Assembly: GCF_011881725.1 (NCBI RefSeq) | Contig: NZ_JAATUR010000020.1 | Location: 1 to 64,000 of the forward strand | Direction of reading: 5' to 3' | DNA length: 64,000 nt | DNA from: Escherichia coli | GTDB taxonomy: Bacteria > Pseudomonadota > Gammaproteobacteria > Enterobacterales > Enterobacteriaceae | Translations under genes and position numbers: made by a program | Shown here: positions 10,667 to 18,937 of the stretch, piece after piece | How positions within the stretch are numbered: position 1 is the first letter of the stretch | How the letters are laid out: every line of letters starts with the position of its first letter | Notes under the pieces: generated by a model | Seen by the model: only the letters and a program-made list of their open reading frames with translations | Told to the model about the DNA's origin: nothing | The model's database searches: none

Positions 10667-11062
10667 ATGACGAAAGATGAACTGATTGCCCGTCTCCGTT
10701 CGCTGGGTGAGCAACTGAACCGTGATGTCAGCCTGATGGGGACGAAAGAAGAACTGGCGCTCCGTGTGGCAGAGCTGGAAGAGGAGCTTGATGACACGGA
10801 TGACGCAGCCGGTCAGGACACGTCTGTCAGCCCGGAAAATGTGCTGACCGTGCATGAAAATGAGGTTGTATCAGCGCAGCCGGATACCGTGACTGATACG
10901 GCTGATCTGGTCACGGTTGTGGCACTGGTGACGCTGCATACTGATGCACTTCACGCCACGCGGGATGAGGCTGTGGCATTTGTGCTGCCGGGAACGGCGT
11001 TTCGTGTCTCTGCCGGTGTGGCAGCTGAAATGACAGAGCGCGGCCTGGCCAGAATGCAATAA
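10667..11062 (+). CDS. FI: DNA packaging protein gpFI
   Basis: 131 residues, beginning MTKDELIARLRSLGEQL. In lambda gpFI helps terminase engage the prohead. The N-terminal half is acidic and helical, the C-terminal part (VTVVALVTLHTDALH to LARMQ) is conserved. It is among the more divergent head genes here compared with lambda, which is typical of gpFI. ATG at 10667 follows GGAGGA. Confidence 0.92.
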   Translation: MTKDELIARLRSLGEQLNRDVSLMGTKEELALRVAELEEELDDTDDAAGQDTSVSPENVLTVHENEVVSAQPDTVTDTADLVTVVALVTLHTDALHATRDEAVAFVLPGTAFRVSAGVAAEMTERGLARMQ

Positions 11063-11073
11063 CGGGAGGCGCT

Positions 11074-11427
11074 GTGGCTGATTTCGATAACCTGTTCGAT
11101 GCTGCCATTGCCTGCGCCGATGAAACGATACGCGGGTACATGGGAACGTCAGCCACCATGACATCCGGTGAGCAGTCCGGTGCTGTGATACGTGGTGTTT
11201 TTGATGACCCTGAAAATATCAGCTATGCCGGACAGGGCGTGCGCGTTGAAGGCTCCAGCCCGTCCCTGTTTGTCCGGACTGATGATGTGCGGCAGCTGCG
11301 GCGCGGCGACACGCTGACCATCGGTGAGGAAAACTTCTGGATAGACCGGATTTCGCCGGATGATGGCGGAAGCTGTCATCTCTGGCTTGGGCGGGGCGTA
11401 CCGCCTGCCGTTAACCGTCGCCGCTGA
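11074..11427 (+). CDS. FII: Head-tail connector gpFII
   Basis: 117 residues from a GTG start at 11074 (MADFDNLFDAAIACAD), preceded by GGGAGG. The lambda protein has the same length and start. gpFII completes the head-tail connector and provides the tail attachment site. Confidence 0.95.
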   Translation: MADFDNLFDAAIACADETIRGYMGTSATMTSGEQSGAVIRGVFDDPENISYAGQGVRVEGSSPSLFVRTDDVRQLRRGDTLTIGEENFWIDRISPDDGGSCHLWLGRGVPPAVNRRR

Positions 11428-11438
11428 AAGGGGGATGA

Positions 11439-12017
11439 ATGGCCATAAAAGGTCTTGAGCAGGCCGTTGAAAACCTCAGCCGTATCAGCAGAACGGCGGT
11501 GCCCGGTGCCGCCGCAATGGCCATTAACCGCGTTGCGTCATCCGCGATATCGCAGTCGGCGTCACAGGTTGCCCGTGAGACAAAGGTACGCCGGAAACTG
11601 GTAAAGGAAAGGGCCAGGCTGAAAAGGGCCACGGTCAAAAATCCGCAGGCCAGAATCAAAGTTAACCGGGGGGATTTGCCCGTAATCAAGCTGGGTAATG
11701 CGCGGGTTGTCCTTTCGCGCCGCAGGCGTCGTAAAAAGGGGCAGCGTTCATCCCTGAAAGGTGGCGGCAGCGTGCTTGTGGTGGGTAACCGTCGTATTCC
11801 CGGCGCGTTTATTCAGCAACTGAAAAATGGCCGGTGGCATGTCATGCAGCGTGTGGCCGGGAAAAACCGTTACCCCATTGATGTGGTGAAAATCCCGATG
11901 GCGGTGCCGCTGACCACGGCGTTTAAACAAAATATTGAGCGGATACGGCGTGAACGTCTTCCGAAAGAGCTGGGCTATGCGCTGCAGCATCAACTGAGGA
12001 TGGTAATAAAGCGATGA
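11439..12017 (+). CDS. Z: Tail completion protein gpZ
   Basis: 192 residues, as in lambda. It is strongly basic in the middle (RETKVRRKLVKERARLKRA). gpZ is needed late in tail maturation so that joined particles are infectious and DNA enters the tail. Overlaps U by four bases. Confidence 0.95.
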   Translation: MAIKGLEQAVENLSRISRTAVPGAAAMAINRVASSAISQSASQVARETKVRRKLVKERARLKRATVKNPQARIKVNRGDLPVIKLGNARVVLSRRRRRKKGQRSSLKGGGSVLVVGNRRIPGAFIQQLKNGRWHVMQRVAGKNRYPIDVVKIPMAVPLTTAFKQNIERIRRERLPKELGYALQHQLRMVIKR

Positions 12018-12409
12018 AACATACTGAACTCCGTGCAGCCGTACTGGATGCACTGGAGAAGCATGACACCGGGGCGACGCTTTTTGATGGTCGCCCCGCT
12101 GTTTTTGATGAGGAAGATTTTCCGGCAATTGCCGTTTATCTCACCGGCGCTGAATACACGGGCGAAGAGCTGGACAGCGATACCTGGCAGGCGGAGCTGC
12201 ATATTGAAGTTTTCCTGCCTGCTCAGGTGCCGGATTCAGAGCTGGATTCGTGGATGGAGTCCCGGATTTATCCGGTGATGAGCGATATCCCGGCGCTGTC
12301 AGATTTGATCACCAGTATGGTGGCCAGTGGCTATGACTACCGGCGCGACGATGATGCGGGCCTGTGGAGTTCAGCCGATCTGACGTATGTCATTACCTAT
12401 GAAATGTGA
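12014..12409 (+). CDS. U: Tail terminator gpU
   Basis: 131 residues, as in lambda, beginning [18 protein letters not shown]. It forms a hexameric ring that caps the growing tail tube at the length set by gpH and joins it to the head. Confidence 0.95.
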   Translation: MKHTELRAAVLDALEKHDTGATLFDGRPAVFDEEDFPAIAVYLTGAEYTGEELDSDTWQAELHIEVFLPAQVPDSELDSWMESRIYPVMSDIPALSDLITSMVASGYDYRRDDDAGLWSSADLTYVITYEM

Positions 12410-12416
12410 GGACGCT

Positions 12417-13157
12417 ATGCCTGTACCAAATCCTACAATGCCGGTGAAAGGTGCCGGGACCACCCTGTTGGTTTATAAGGGGAGCGGTGACCCTTATGCG
12501 AATCCGCTTTCAGACGTTGACTGGTCGCGTCTGGCAAAAGTTAAAGACCTGACGCCCGGCGAACTGACCGCTGAGTCCTATGACGACAGCTATCTCGATG
12601 ATGAAAATGCGGACTGGACTGCGACCGGGCAGGGGCAGAAATCTGCCGGAGATACCAGCTTCACGCTGGCGTGGATGCCCGGAGAGCAGGGGCAGCAGGC
12701 GCTGCTGGCGTGGTTTAATAAAGGGGATACCCGTGCCTATAAAATCCGCTTCCCGAACGGCACGGTCGATGTGTTCCGCGGCTGGGTCAGCAGTATCGGT
12801 AAGGCGGTGACGGCGAAGGAAGTGATCACCCGCACGGTGAAAGTCACCAACGTGGGACGTCCGTCGATGGCAGAAGATCGCAGCACGGTAACAGCGGCAA
12901 CCGGCATGACCGTGACGCCTGCCAGCACTTCGGTGGTGAAAGGGCGGAGCATCACGCTGACCGTGGCATTCCAGCCGGAAGGCGCAACCGACAAGAGCTT
13001 CCGTGCGGTGTCTGCGGATAAAACAAAAGCCACCGTGTCGGTCAGTGGTATGACCATCACCGTGAAAGGTGTTGCTGCAGGCAAGGTCAACATTCCGGTT
13101 GTATCCGGTAATGGTGAACTTGCTGTGGTTGCAGGAATCACCGTCACCGACAGTTAA
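12417..13157 (+). CDS. V: Major tail tube protein gpV
   Basis: 246 residues, as in lambda. It starts [17 protein letters not shown] at 12417 after TGAGGACG; the frame is open upstream into U. The N-terminal part forms the tube. The C-terminal Ig-like Big-2 domain (about residues 165-246, [19 protein letters not shown]) is displayed on the tail surface. Confidence 0.96.
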   Translation: MPVPNPTMPVKGAGTTLLVYKGSGDPYANPLSDVDWSRLAKVKDLTPGELTAESYDDSYLDDENADWTATGQGQKSAGDTSFTLAWMPGEQGQQALLAWFNKGDTRAYKIRFPNGTVDVFRGWVSSIGKAVTAKEVITRTVKVTNVGRPSMAEDRSTVTAATGMTVTPASTSVVKGRSITLTVAFQPEGATDKSFRAVSADKTKATVSVSGMTITVKGVAAGKVNIPVVSGNGELAVVAGITVTDS

Positions 13158-13172
13158 TCCGGAGAGTCAGCG

Positions 13173-13595
13173 ATGTTCCTGAAAACCGAATCATTTGAAT
13201 ATAACGGTATGAGCGTCACGCTTTCTGAACTGTCAGCCCTGCAGCGAATTGAGCATCTCGCCCTGCTGAAACGACAGGCAGAACAGGCGGGATCCAGTCT
13301 CAATCGACAGGTGAGCGTGGAAGATCTCGTCAGAACCGGTGCTTTTCTGGTGGCGATGTCCCTGTGGCATAACCATCCGCAGAAGACAAAGCTGCCTTCT
13401 ATGAATGAAGCCGTTAAACAGATTGAGCAGGAAGTGCTTACCACCTGGCCCACGGAGGCAATTTCTCATGCTGAAAACGTGGTGTACCGGCTGTCCGGTA
13501 TGTATGAGTTTGTGGTGAATGATGCTCCTGAACAGACAGATGACGCCGGGCCAGCAGAGCCTGTTTCTGCGGGAAAGTGTTCGACGGTGAGCTGA
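13173..13595 (+). CDS. G: Tail assembly chaperone gpG
   Basis: 140 residues, the lambda length, beginning MFLKTESFEYNGMSV. gpG and its frameshifted form gpGT bind the tape measure gpH and bring in gpV during tail assembly; neither is in the mature tail. Near the end lies the slippery heptamer that produces gpGT. Confidence 0.95.
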   Translation: MFLKTESFEYNGMSVTLSELSALQRIEHLALLKRQAEQAGSSLNRQVSVEDLVRTGAFLVAMSLWHNHPQKTKLPSMNEAVKQIEQEVLTTWPTEAISHAENVVYRLSGMYEFVVNDAPEQTDDAGPAEPVSAGKCSTVS

Positions 13596-14011
13596 GTTTT
13601 GCCCTGAAACTGGCGCGTGAGATGGGGCGACCCGACTGGCGCGCCATGCTTGCCGGGATGTCATCCACGGAGTATGCCGACTGGCACCGCTTTTACAGTA
13701 CCCATTATTTTCATGATGTTCTGCTGGATATGCACTTTTCCGGGCTGACATATACCGTGCTCAGCCTGTTTTTCAGCGATCCGGATATGCATCCGCTGGA
13801 TTTCAGTCTTCTGAACCGGCGCGAGGCTGACGAAGAGCCTGAAGATGATGTGCTGATGCAGAAAGCGGCAGGGCTTGCCGGAGGCGTCCGCTTTGGCCCG
13901 GACGGGAATGAAGTTATCCCCGCTTCCCCGGATGTGGCGGACATGACGGAGGATGACGTAATGCTGATGACAGTATCAGAAGGGATCGCAGGAGGAGTCC
14001 GGTATGGCTGA
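13173..14011 (+). CDS. T: Frameshifted tail assembly protein gpGT (T domain 13577-14011)
   Basis: Slippage at 13571-13577 joins the first 135 codons of G to 144 codons of the T frame, giving 279 residues, the length known for lambda gpGT. T alone has no good ribosome site. The T domain (VFDGELSFALKLAREMGRP onward) recruits the tail tube protein. The ratio of gpG to gpGT matters for tail assembly in lambda. The end overlaps H by eight bases. Confidence 0.92.
13571..13577 (+). promoter_or_regulatory. Programmed -1 frameshift site G GGA AAG
   Basis: The heptamer is read G GGA AAG in the G frame, and slipping back one base re-pairs the tRNAs with GGG AAA. It is identical to the lambda site and is followed by the T frame. 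It sits six codons before the G stop. Confidence 0.93.
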
Positions 14012-16565
14012 ACCGGTAGGCGATCTGGTCGTTGATTTAAGTCTGGATGCGGCCAGATTTGACGAGCAGATGGCCAGAGTCAGGCGTCATTTTTCCGGTA
14101 CGGAAAGTGATGCGAAAAAAACAGCGGCAGTCGTTGAACAGTCGCTGAGCCGACAGGCGCTGGCTGCACAGAAAGCGGGGATTTCCGTCGGGCAGTATAA
14201 AGCCGCCATGCGTATGCTGCCTGCACAGTTCACCGACGTGGCCACGCAGCTTGCAGGCGGGCAAAGTCCGTGGCTGATCCTGCTGCAACAGGGGGGTCAG
14301 GTGAAGGACTCCTTCGGCGGGATGATCCCCATGTTCCGGGGGCTTGCCGGTGCGATCACCCTGCCGATGGTGGGGGCTACCTCGCTGGCGGTGGCGACCG
14401 GAGCGCTGGCGTATGCCTGGTATCAGGGCAACTCAACCCTGTCCGATTTCAACAAAACGCTGGTCCTTTCCGGCAATCAGGCGGGACTGACGGCAGATCG
14501 TATGCTGGTCCTGTCCAGAGCCGGGCAGGCGGCAGGGCTGACGTTTAACCAGACCAGCGAGTCACTCAGCGCACTGGTTAAGGCGGGGGTAAGCGGTGAG
14601 GCTCAGATTGCGTCCATCAGCCAGAGTGTGGCGCGTTTCTCCTCTGCATCCGGCGTGGAGGTGGACAAGGTCGCTGAAGCCTTCGGGAAGCTGACCACAG
14701 ACCCGACGTCGGGGCTGACGGCGATGGCACGCCAGTTCCATAACGTGACGGCGGAGCAGATTGCGTATGTTGCTCAGTTGCAGCGTTCCGGCGATGAAGC
14801 CGGGGCATTGCAGGCGGCGAACGAGGCCGCAACGAAAGGGTTTGATGACCAGACCCGACGCTTGAAAGAGAACATGGGCACGCTGGAAACCTGGGCAGAC
14901 AGGACAGCACGGGCATTCAAATCCATGTGGGATGCGGTGCTGGATATTGGTCGTCCTGATACCGCGCAGGAGATGCTGATTAAGGCAGAGGCCGCGTTTA
15001 AGAAAGCGGACGATATCTGGAATCTGCGCAAGGATGATTATTTTGTTAACGATGAAGCGCGGGCGCGTTACTGGGATGATCGTGAAAAGGCCCGTCTTGC
15101 GCTTGAAGCCGCCCGAAAGAAGGCTGAGCAGCAGAGTCAACAGGACAAAAATGCGCAGCAGCAGAGCGATACCGAAGCGTCACGGCTGAAATATACCGAA
15201 GAGGCGCAGAAGGCTTACGAACGGCTGCAGACGCCGCTGGAGAAATATACCGCCCGTCAGGAAGAACTGAACAAGGCACTGAAAGACGGGAAAATCCTGC
15301 AGGCGGATTACAACACGCTGATGGCGGCGGCGAAAAAGGATTATGAAGCGACGCTGAAAAAGCCGAAACAGTCCGGCGTGAAGGTGTCTGCGGGCGATCG
15401 TCAGGAAGACAGTGCTCATGCTGCCCTGCTGACGCTTCAGGCAGAACTCCGGACGCTGGAGAAGCATGCCGGAGCAAATGAGAAAATCAGCCAGCAGCGC
15501 CGGGATTTGTGGAAGGCGGAGAGTCAGTTCGCGGTACTGGAGGAGGCGGCGCAACGTCGCCAGCTGTCTGCACAGGAGAAATCCCTGCTGGCGCATAAAG
15601 ATGAGACGCTGGAGTACAAACGCCAGCTGGCTGCACTTGGCGACAAGGTTACGTATCAGGAGCGCCTGAACGCGCTGGCGCAGCAGGCGGATAAATTCGC
15701 ACAGCAGCAACGGGCAAAACGGGCCGCCATTGATGCGAAAAGCCGGGGGCTGACTGACCGGCAGGCAGAACGGGAAGCCACGGAACAGCGCCTGAAGGAA
15801 CAGTATGGCGATAATCCGCTGGCGCTGAATAACGTCATGTCAGAGCAGAAAAAGACCTGGGCGGCTGAAGACCAGCTTCGCGGGAGCTGGATGGCAGGCC
15901 TGAAGTCCGGCTGGAGTGAGTGGGAAGAGAGCGCCACGGACAGTATGTCGCAGGTAAAAAGTGCAGCCACGCAGACCTTTGATGGTATTGCACAGAATAT
16001 GGCGGCGATGCTGACCGGCAGTGAGCAGAACTGGCGCAGCTTCACCCGTTCCGTGCTGTCCATGATGACAGAAATTCTGCTTAAGCAGGCAATGGTGGGG
16101 ATTGTCGGGAGTATCGGCAGCGCCATTGGCGGGGCTGTTGGTGGCGGCGCATCCGCGTCAGGCGGTACAGCCATTCAGGCCGCTGCGGCGAAATTCCATT
16201 TTGCAACCGGAGGATTTACGGGAACCGGCGGCAAATATGAGCCAGCGGGGATTGTTCACCGTGGTGAATTTGTCTTCACGAAGGAGGCAACCAGCCGGAT
16301 TGGCGTGGGAAATCTCTACCGGCTGATGCGCGGCTATGCCACCGGCGGTTATGTCGGTGGCACCGGAAGTCCGGCGCAAATGCGGCGTTCAGAGGGTATC
16401 AGGTTTGAGCAGAACAACAACGTGGTGATTCAGAACGACGGTACGAATGGTCTGCCAGGTCCACAGATGATGAAGGCGGTGTATGACATGGCCCGCAAGG
16501 GTGCCCGTGATGAAATCCAGGCACAGATGCGCGATGGTGGTCTGTTCTCCGGAGGTGGACGATGA
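14004..16565 (+). CDS. H: Tape measure protein gpH
   Basis: 853 residues, exactly the lambda length, so the tail should be about lambda length. It has an N-terminal coiled-coil start, a hydrophobic Gly/Ala-rich part near 100-130 (GLAGAITLPMVGATSLAVAT), long helical charged stretches (about 300-640) and a Gly/Ala-rich C-terminal part near 690-730. It sets tail length and is ejected with DNA. Four-base overlap with M. Confidence 0.96.
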   Translation: MAEPVGDLVVDLSLDAARFDEQMARVRRHFSGTESDAKKTAAVVEQSLSRQALAAQKAGISVGQYKAAMRMLPAQFTDVATQLAGGQSPWLILLQQGGQVKDSFGGMIPMFRGLAGAITLPMVGATSLAVATGALAYAWYQGNSTLSDFNKTLVLSGNQAGLTADRMLVLSRAGQAAGLTFNQTSESLSALVKAGVSGEAQIASISQSVARFSSASGVEVDKVAEAFGKLTTDPTSGLTAMARQFHNVTAEQIAYVAQLQRSGDEAGALQAANEAATKGFDDQTRRLKENMGTLETWADRTARAFKSMWDAVLDIGRPDTAQEMLIKAEAAFKKADDIWNLRKDDYFVNDEARARYWDDREKARLALEAARKKAEQQSQQDKNAQQQSDTEASRLKYTEEAQKAYERLQTPLEKYTARQEELNKALKDGKILQADYNTLMAAAKKDYEATLKKPKQSGVKVSAGDRQEDSAHAALLTLQAELRTLEKHAGANEKISQQRRDLWKAESQFAVLEEAAQRRQLSAQEKSLLAHKDETLEYKRQLAALGDKVTYQERLNALAQQADKFAQQQRAKRAAIDAKSRGLTDRQAEREATEQRLKEQYGDNPLALNNVMSEQKKTWAAEDQLRGSWMAGLKSGWSEWEESATDSMSQVKSAATQTFDGIAQNMAAMLTGSEQNWRSFTRSVLSMMTEILLKQAMVGIVGSIGSAIGGAVGGGASASGGTAIQAAAAKFHFATGGFTGTGGKYEPAGIVHRGEFVFTKEATSRIGVGNLYRLMRGYATGGYVGGTGSPAQMRRSEGIRFEQNNNVVIQNDGTNGLPGPQMMKAVYDMARKGARDEIQAQMRDGGLFSGGGR

Positions 16566-16891
16566 AAACCTTCCGCTGGAAAGTGAAACCCGGGATGGAT
16601 GTGACATCGGCTCCTTCCGTCAGGGAGGTGCGCTTTGGTGATGGCTATTCCCAGCGTGCGCCTGCCGGGCTGAACGCTGACCTGAAAACGTACAGCGTGA
16701 CGCTGTCTGTCTCCCGTGAGGAGGCCACGGCGCTGGAGTCGTTTCTGGCTGAGCACGGGGGCTGGAAAGCCTTTCTGTGGACGCCGCCTTATGAGTGGCG
16801 GCAGATAAAGGTGACCTGCGCAAAATGGTCGTCGCGGGTCAGTATGCTGCGTGTTGAGTTCAGCGCAGAGTTTGAACAGGTGGTGAACTGA
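16562..16891 (+). CDS. M: Tail tip protein gpM
   Basis: 109 residues, as in lambda, beginning MKTFRWKVKPGMDV. A distal tail protein family member that forms a ring in the tail tip complex. Overlaps L by one base. Confidence 0.95.
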   Translation: MKTFRWKVKPGMDVTSAPSVREVRFGDGYSQRAPAGLNADLKTYSVTLSVSREEATALESFLAEHGGWKAFLWTPPYEWRQIKVTCAKWSSRVSMLRVEFSAEFEQVVN

Positions 16892-17589
16892 TGCAGGATA
16901 TCCGGCAGGAAACACTGAATGAATGCACCCGTGCGGAGCAGTCGGCCAGCGTGGTGCTCTGGGAAATCGATCTGACAGAGGTCGGTGGAGAACGTTATTT
17001 TTTCTGTAATGAGCAGAACGAAAAAGGTGAGCCGGTCACCTGGCAGGGGCGACAGTATCAGCCGTATCCCATTCAGGGGAGTGGTTTTGAACTGAATGGC
17101 AAAGGCACCAGTACGCGCCCCACGCTGATGGTTTCTAACCTGTACGGTATGGTCACCGGGATGGCGGAAGATCTACAGAGTCTGGTCGGCGGAACGGTGG
17201 TCCGGCGTAAGGTTTACGCCCGTTTTCTGGATGCGGTGAACTTCGTCAACGGAAACAGTGACGCCGATCCGGAGCAGGAGGTGATCAGCCGCTGGCGCAT
17301 TGAGCAGTGCAGCGAACTGAGCGCGGTGAGTGCCTCTTTTGTACTGTCCACGCCGACGGAAACGGACGGCGCTGTTTTTCCGGGACGTATCATGCTGGCC
17401 AACACCTGCACCTGGACCTATCGCGGTGATGAGTGCGGTTATCACGGTCCGGCAGTCGCGGATGAATATGACCAGCCGACGTCCGATATCACGAAGGATA
17501 AATGCAGCAAATGCCTGAGCGGCTGTAAGTTTCGCAATAACGTCGGCAACTTTGGCGGCTTCCTTTCCATTAACAAACTTTCGCAGTAA
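16891..17589 (+). CDS. L: Tail tip protein gpL, iron-sulfur binding
   Basis: 232 residues, as in lambda. The C-terminal domain has a cluster of Cys residues (CTWTYRGDECGYHG and CSKCLSGCKFR); lambda gpL is known to hold a [4Fe-4S] cluster through four of them. gpL is part of the tail tip hub with gpJ, gpI, gpK and gpM. Confidence 0.95.
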   Translation: MQDIRQETLNECTRAEQSASVVLWEIDLTEVGGERYFFCNEQNEKGEPVTWQGRQYQPYPIQGSGFELNGKGTSTRPTLMVSNLYGMVTGMAEDLQSLVGGTVVRRKVYARFLDAVNFVNGNSDADPEQEVISRWRIEQCSELSAVSASFVLSTPTETDGAVFPGRIMLANTCTWTYRGDECGYHGPAVADEYDQPTSDITKDKCSKCLSGCKFRNNVGNFGGFLSINKLSQ

Positions 17590-17594
17590 ATCCC

Positions 17595-18338
17595 ATGACA
17601 CAGACAGAATCAGCGATTCTGGCGCACGCCCGGCGATGTGCGCCAGCGGAGTCGTGCGGCTTCGTGGTAAGCACGCCGGAGGGGGAAAGATATTTCCCCT
17701 GCGTGAATATCTCCGGTGAGCCGGAGGCGTATTTCCGTATGTCGCCGGAAGATTGGCTGCAGGCAGAAATGCAGGGTGAGATTGTGGCGCTGGTCCACAG
17801 CCACCCCGGTGGTCTGCCCTGGCTGAGTGAGGCCGACCGGCGGCTGCAGGTGCAGAGTGATTTGCCGTGGTGGCTGGTCTGCCGGGGGGCGATTCACAAG
17901 TTCCGCTGTGTGCCGCATCTCACCGGGCGGCGCTTTGAGCACGGGGTGACGGACTGTTACACGCTGTTCCGGGATGCTTATCATCTGGCGGGGATTGAGA
18001 TGCCGGATTTTCATCGCGAGGATGACTGGTGGCGTCACGGTCAGAATCTCTATCTGGATAATCTGGAGGCCACAGGGCTGTATCAGGTGCCGTTGTCATC
18101 AGCACAACCGGGCGATGTGCTGCTGTGCTGTTTTGGTTCATCGGTGCCGAATCATGCCGCCATTTACTGTGGTGACGGCGAGCTGCTGCACCATATTCCT
18201 GAACAACTGAGCAAACGAGAGAGGTATACCGACAAATGGCAGCGACGCACACACTCCCTCTGGCGTCACCAGGCATGGCACGCATCTGCCTTTACGGGGA
18301 TTTACAACGATTTGTCCGCCGCATCGATCTGCGTGTGA
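17595..18338 (+). CDS. K: Tail tip peptidase-like protein gpK (JAMM + NlpC/P60)
   Basis: 247 residues from ATG 17595. The N-terminal MPN/JAMM domain has the Glu in APAESCGFVV and the metal motif VHSHPGG followed by Ser/Asp (SEADRR). The C-terminal NlpC/P60 domain has the catalytic Cys in VTDCYTLFRDAY and His in NHAAIY. The classical lambda annotation starts at a later Met (MSPEDWLQ) and is 199 residues, which would cut off the JAMM Glu. The longer start is favoured by domain completeness. It probably helps cut the cell wall during injection or tail tip assembly. Confidence 0.9.
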   Translation: MTQTESAILAHARRCAPAESCGFVVSTPEGERYFPCVNISGEPEAYFRMSPEDWLQAEMQGEIVALVHSHPGGLPWLSEADRRLQVQSDLPWWLVCRGAIHKFRCVPHLTGRRFEHGVTDCYTLFRDAYHLAGIEMPDFHREDDWWRHGQNLYLDNLEATGLYQVPLSSAQPGDVLLCCFGSSVPNHAAIYCGDGELLHHIPEQLSKRERYTDKWQRRTHSLWRHQAWHASAFTGIYNDLSAASICV

Positions 18339-18877
18339 AAACGGGGGCCGAAGCCATCCGGGCGCTGGCCATGCAGATCCCGGCGTTTCGTCAGAAGCTG
18401 AGCGACGGCTGGTATCAGGTACGCATTGCCGGGCGTGATACAGGTGAAACGGAATTATCAGCCCGTCTTAATGAACCGCTGGCAAATGGTGCTGTGATCC
18501 ATATCGTGCCGCGTCTGGCAGGAGCCAAAAGTGGCGGTGTGTTTCAGGCTGTGCTGGGGGCGGCTGTTATGGCGGTTGCTATATGGATGCCGGGGGTAGG
18601 AATTATGGCGAGTAATCTGCTGTTTTCTCTCGGTGCCAGTATGACGCTTGGCGGTGTTGCACAGATGCTGGCCCCTAAACCCAAAACCCCCCGCACACAG
18701 ACAACGGATAACGGCAAACAGAACACCTATTTTTCTTCACTGGATAATATGGTTGCCCAGGGCAATGTTCTGCCCGTTCTGTACGGTGAAATGCGCGTGG
18801 GATCACGTGTGGTATCTCAGGAGATCAGCACAGCAGATGAAGGTGATGGTGGTCAGGTTGTGGTGATTGGTCGCTGA
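18236..18877 (+). CDS. I: Tail assembly protein gpI
   Basis: 213 residues, beginning MAATHTLPLASPGMARICLYGDLQ. The N-terminal part is ubiquitin-like; a hydrophobic Gly/Ala-rich middle (about 98-145) differs from lambda, which has 223 residues; the end (QNTYFSSLDNMVAQGNVLPVL) is conserved. It is needed to form the tail tip. It overlaps K by 103 bases in another frame, as in lambda. Confidence 0.92.
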   Translation: MAATHTLPLASPGMARICLYGDLQRFVRRIDLRVKTGAEAIRALAMQIPAFRQKLSDGWYQVRIAGRDTGETELSARLNEPLANGAVIHIVPRLAGAKSGGVFQAVLGAAVMAVAIWMPGVGIMASNLLFSLGASMTLGGVAQMLAPKPKTPRTQTTDNGKQNTYFSSLDNMVAQGNVLPVLYGEMRVGSRVVSQEISTADEGDGGQVVVIGR

Positions 18878-18895
18878 TGAAAAACGTTTTATGTG

Positions 18896-18917
18896 AAACC
18901 GCCTCCGGGCGGTTTTA
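18896..18917 (+). terminator. Hairpin with T-run between I and J
   Basis: AAACCGCC, loop TCCG, GGCGGTTT and a short T-run. Located in the 60-base gap before J. Confidence 0.55.
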
Positions 18918-18937
18918 TCGTTTATGGAGCATGACGA

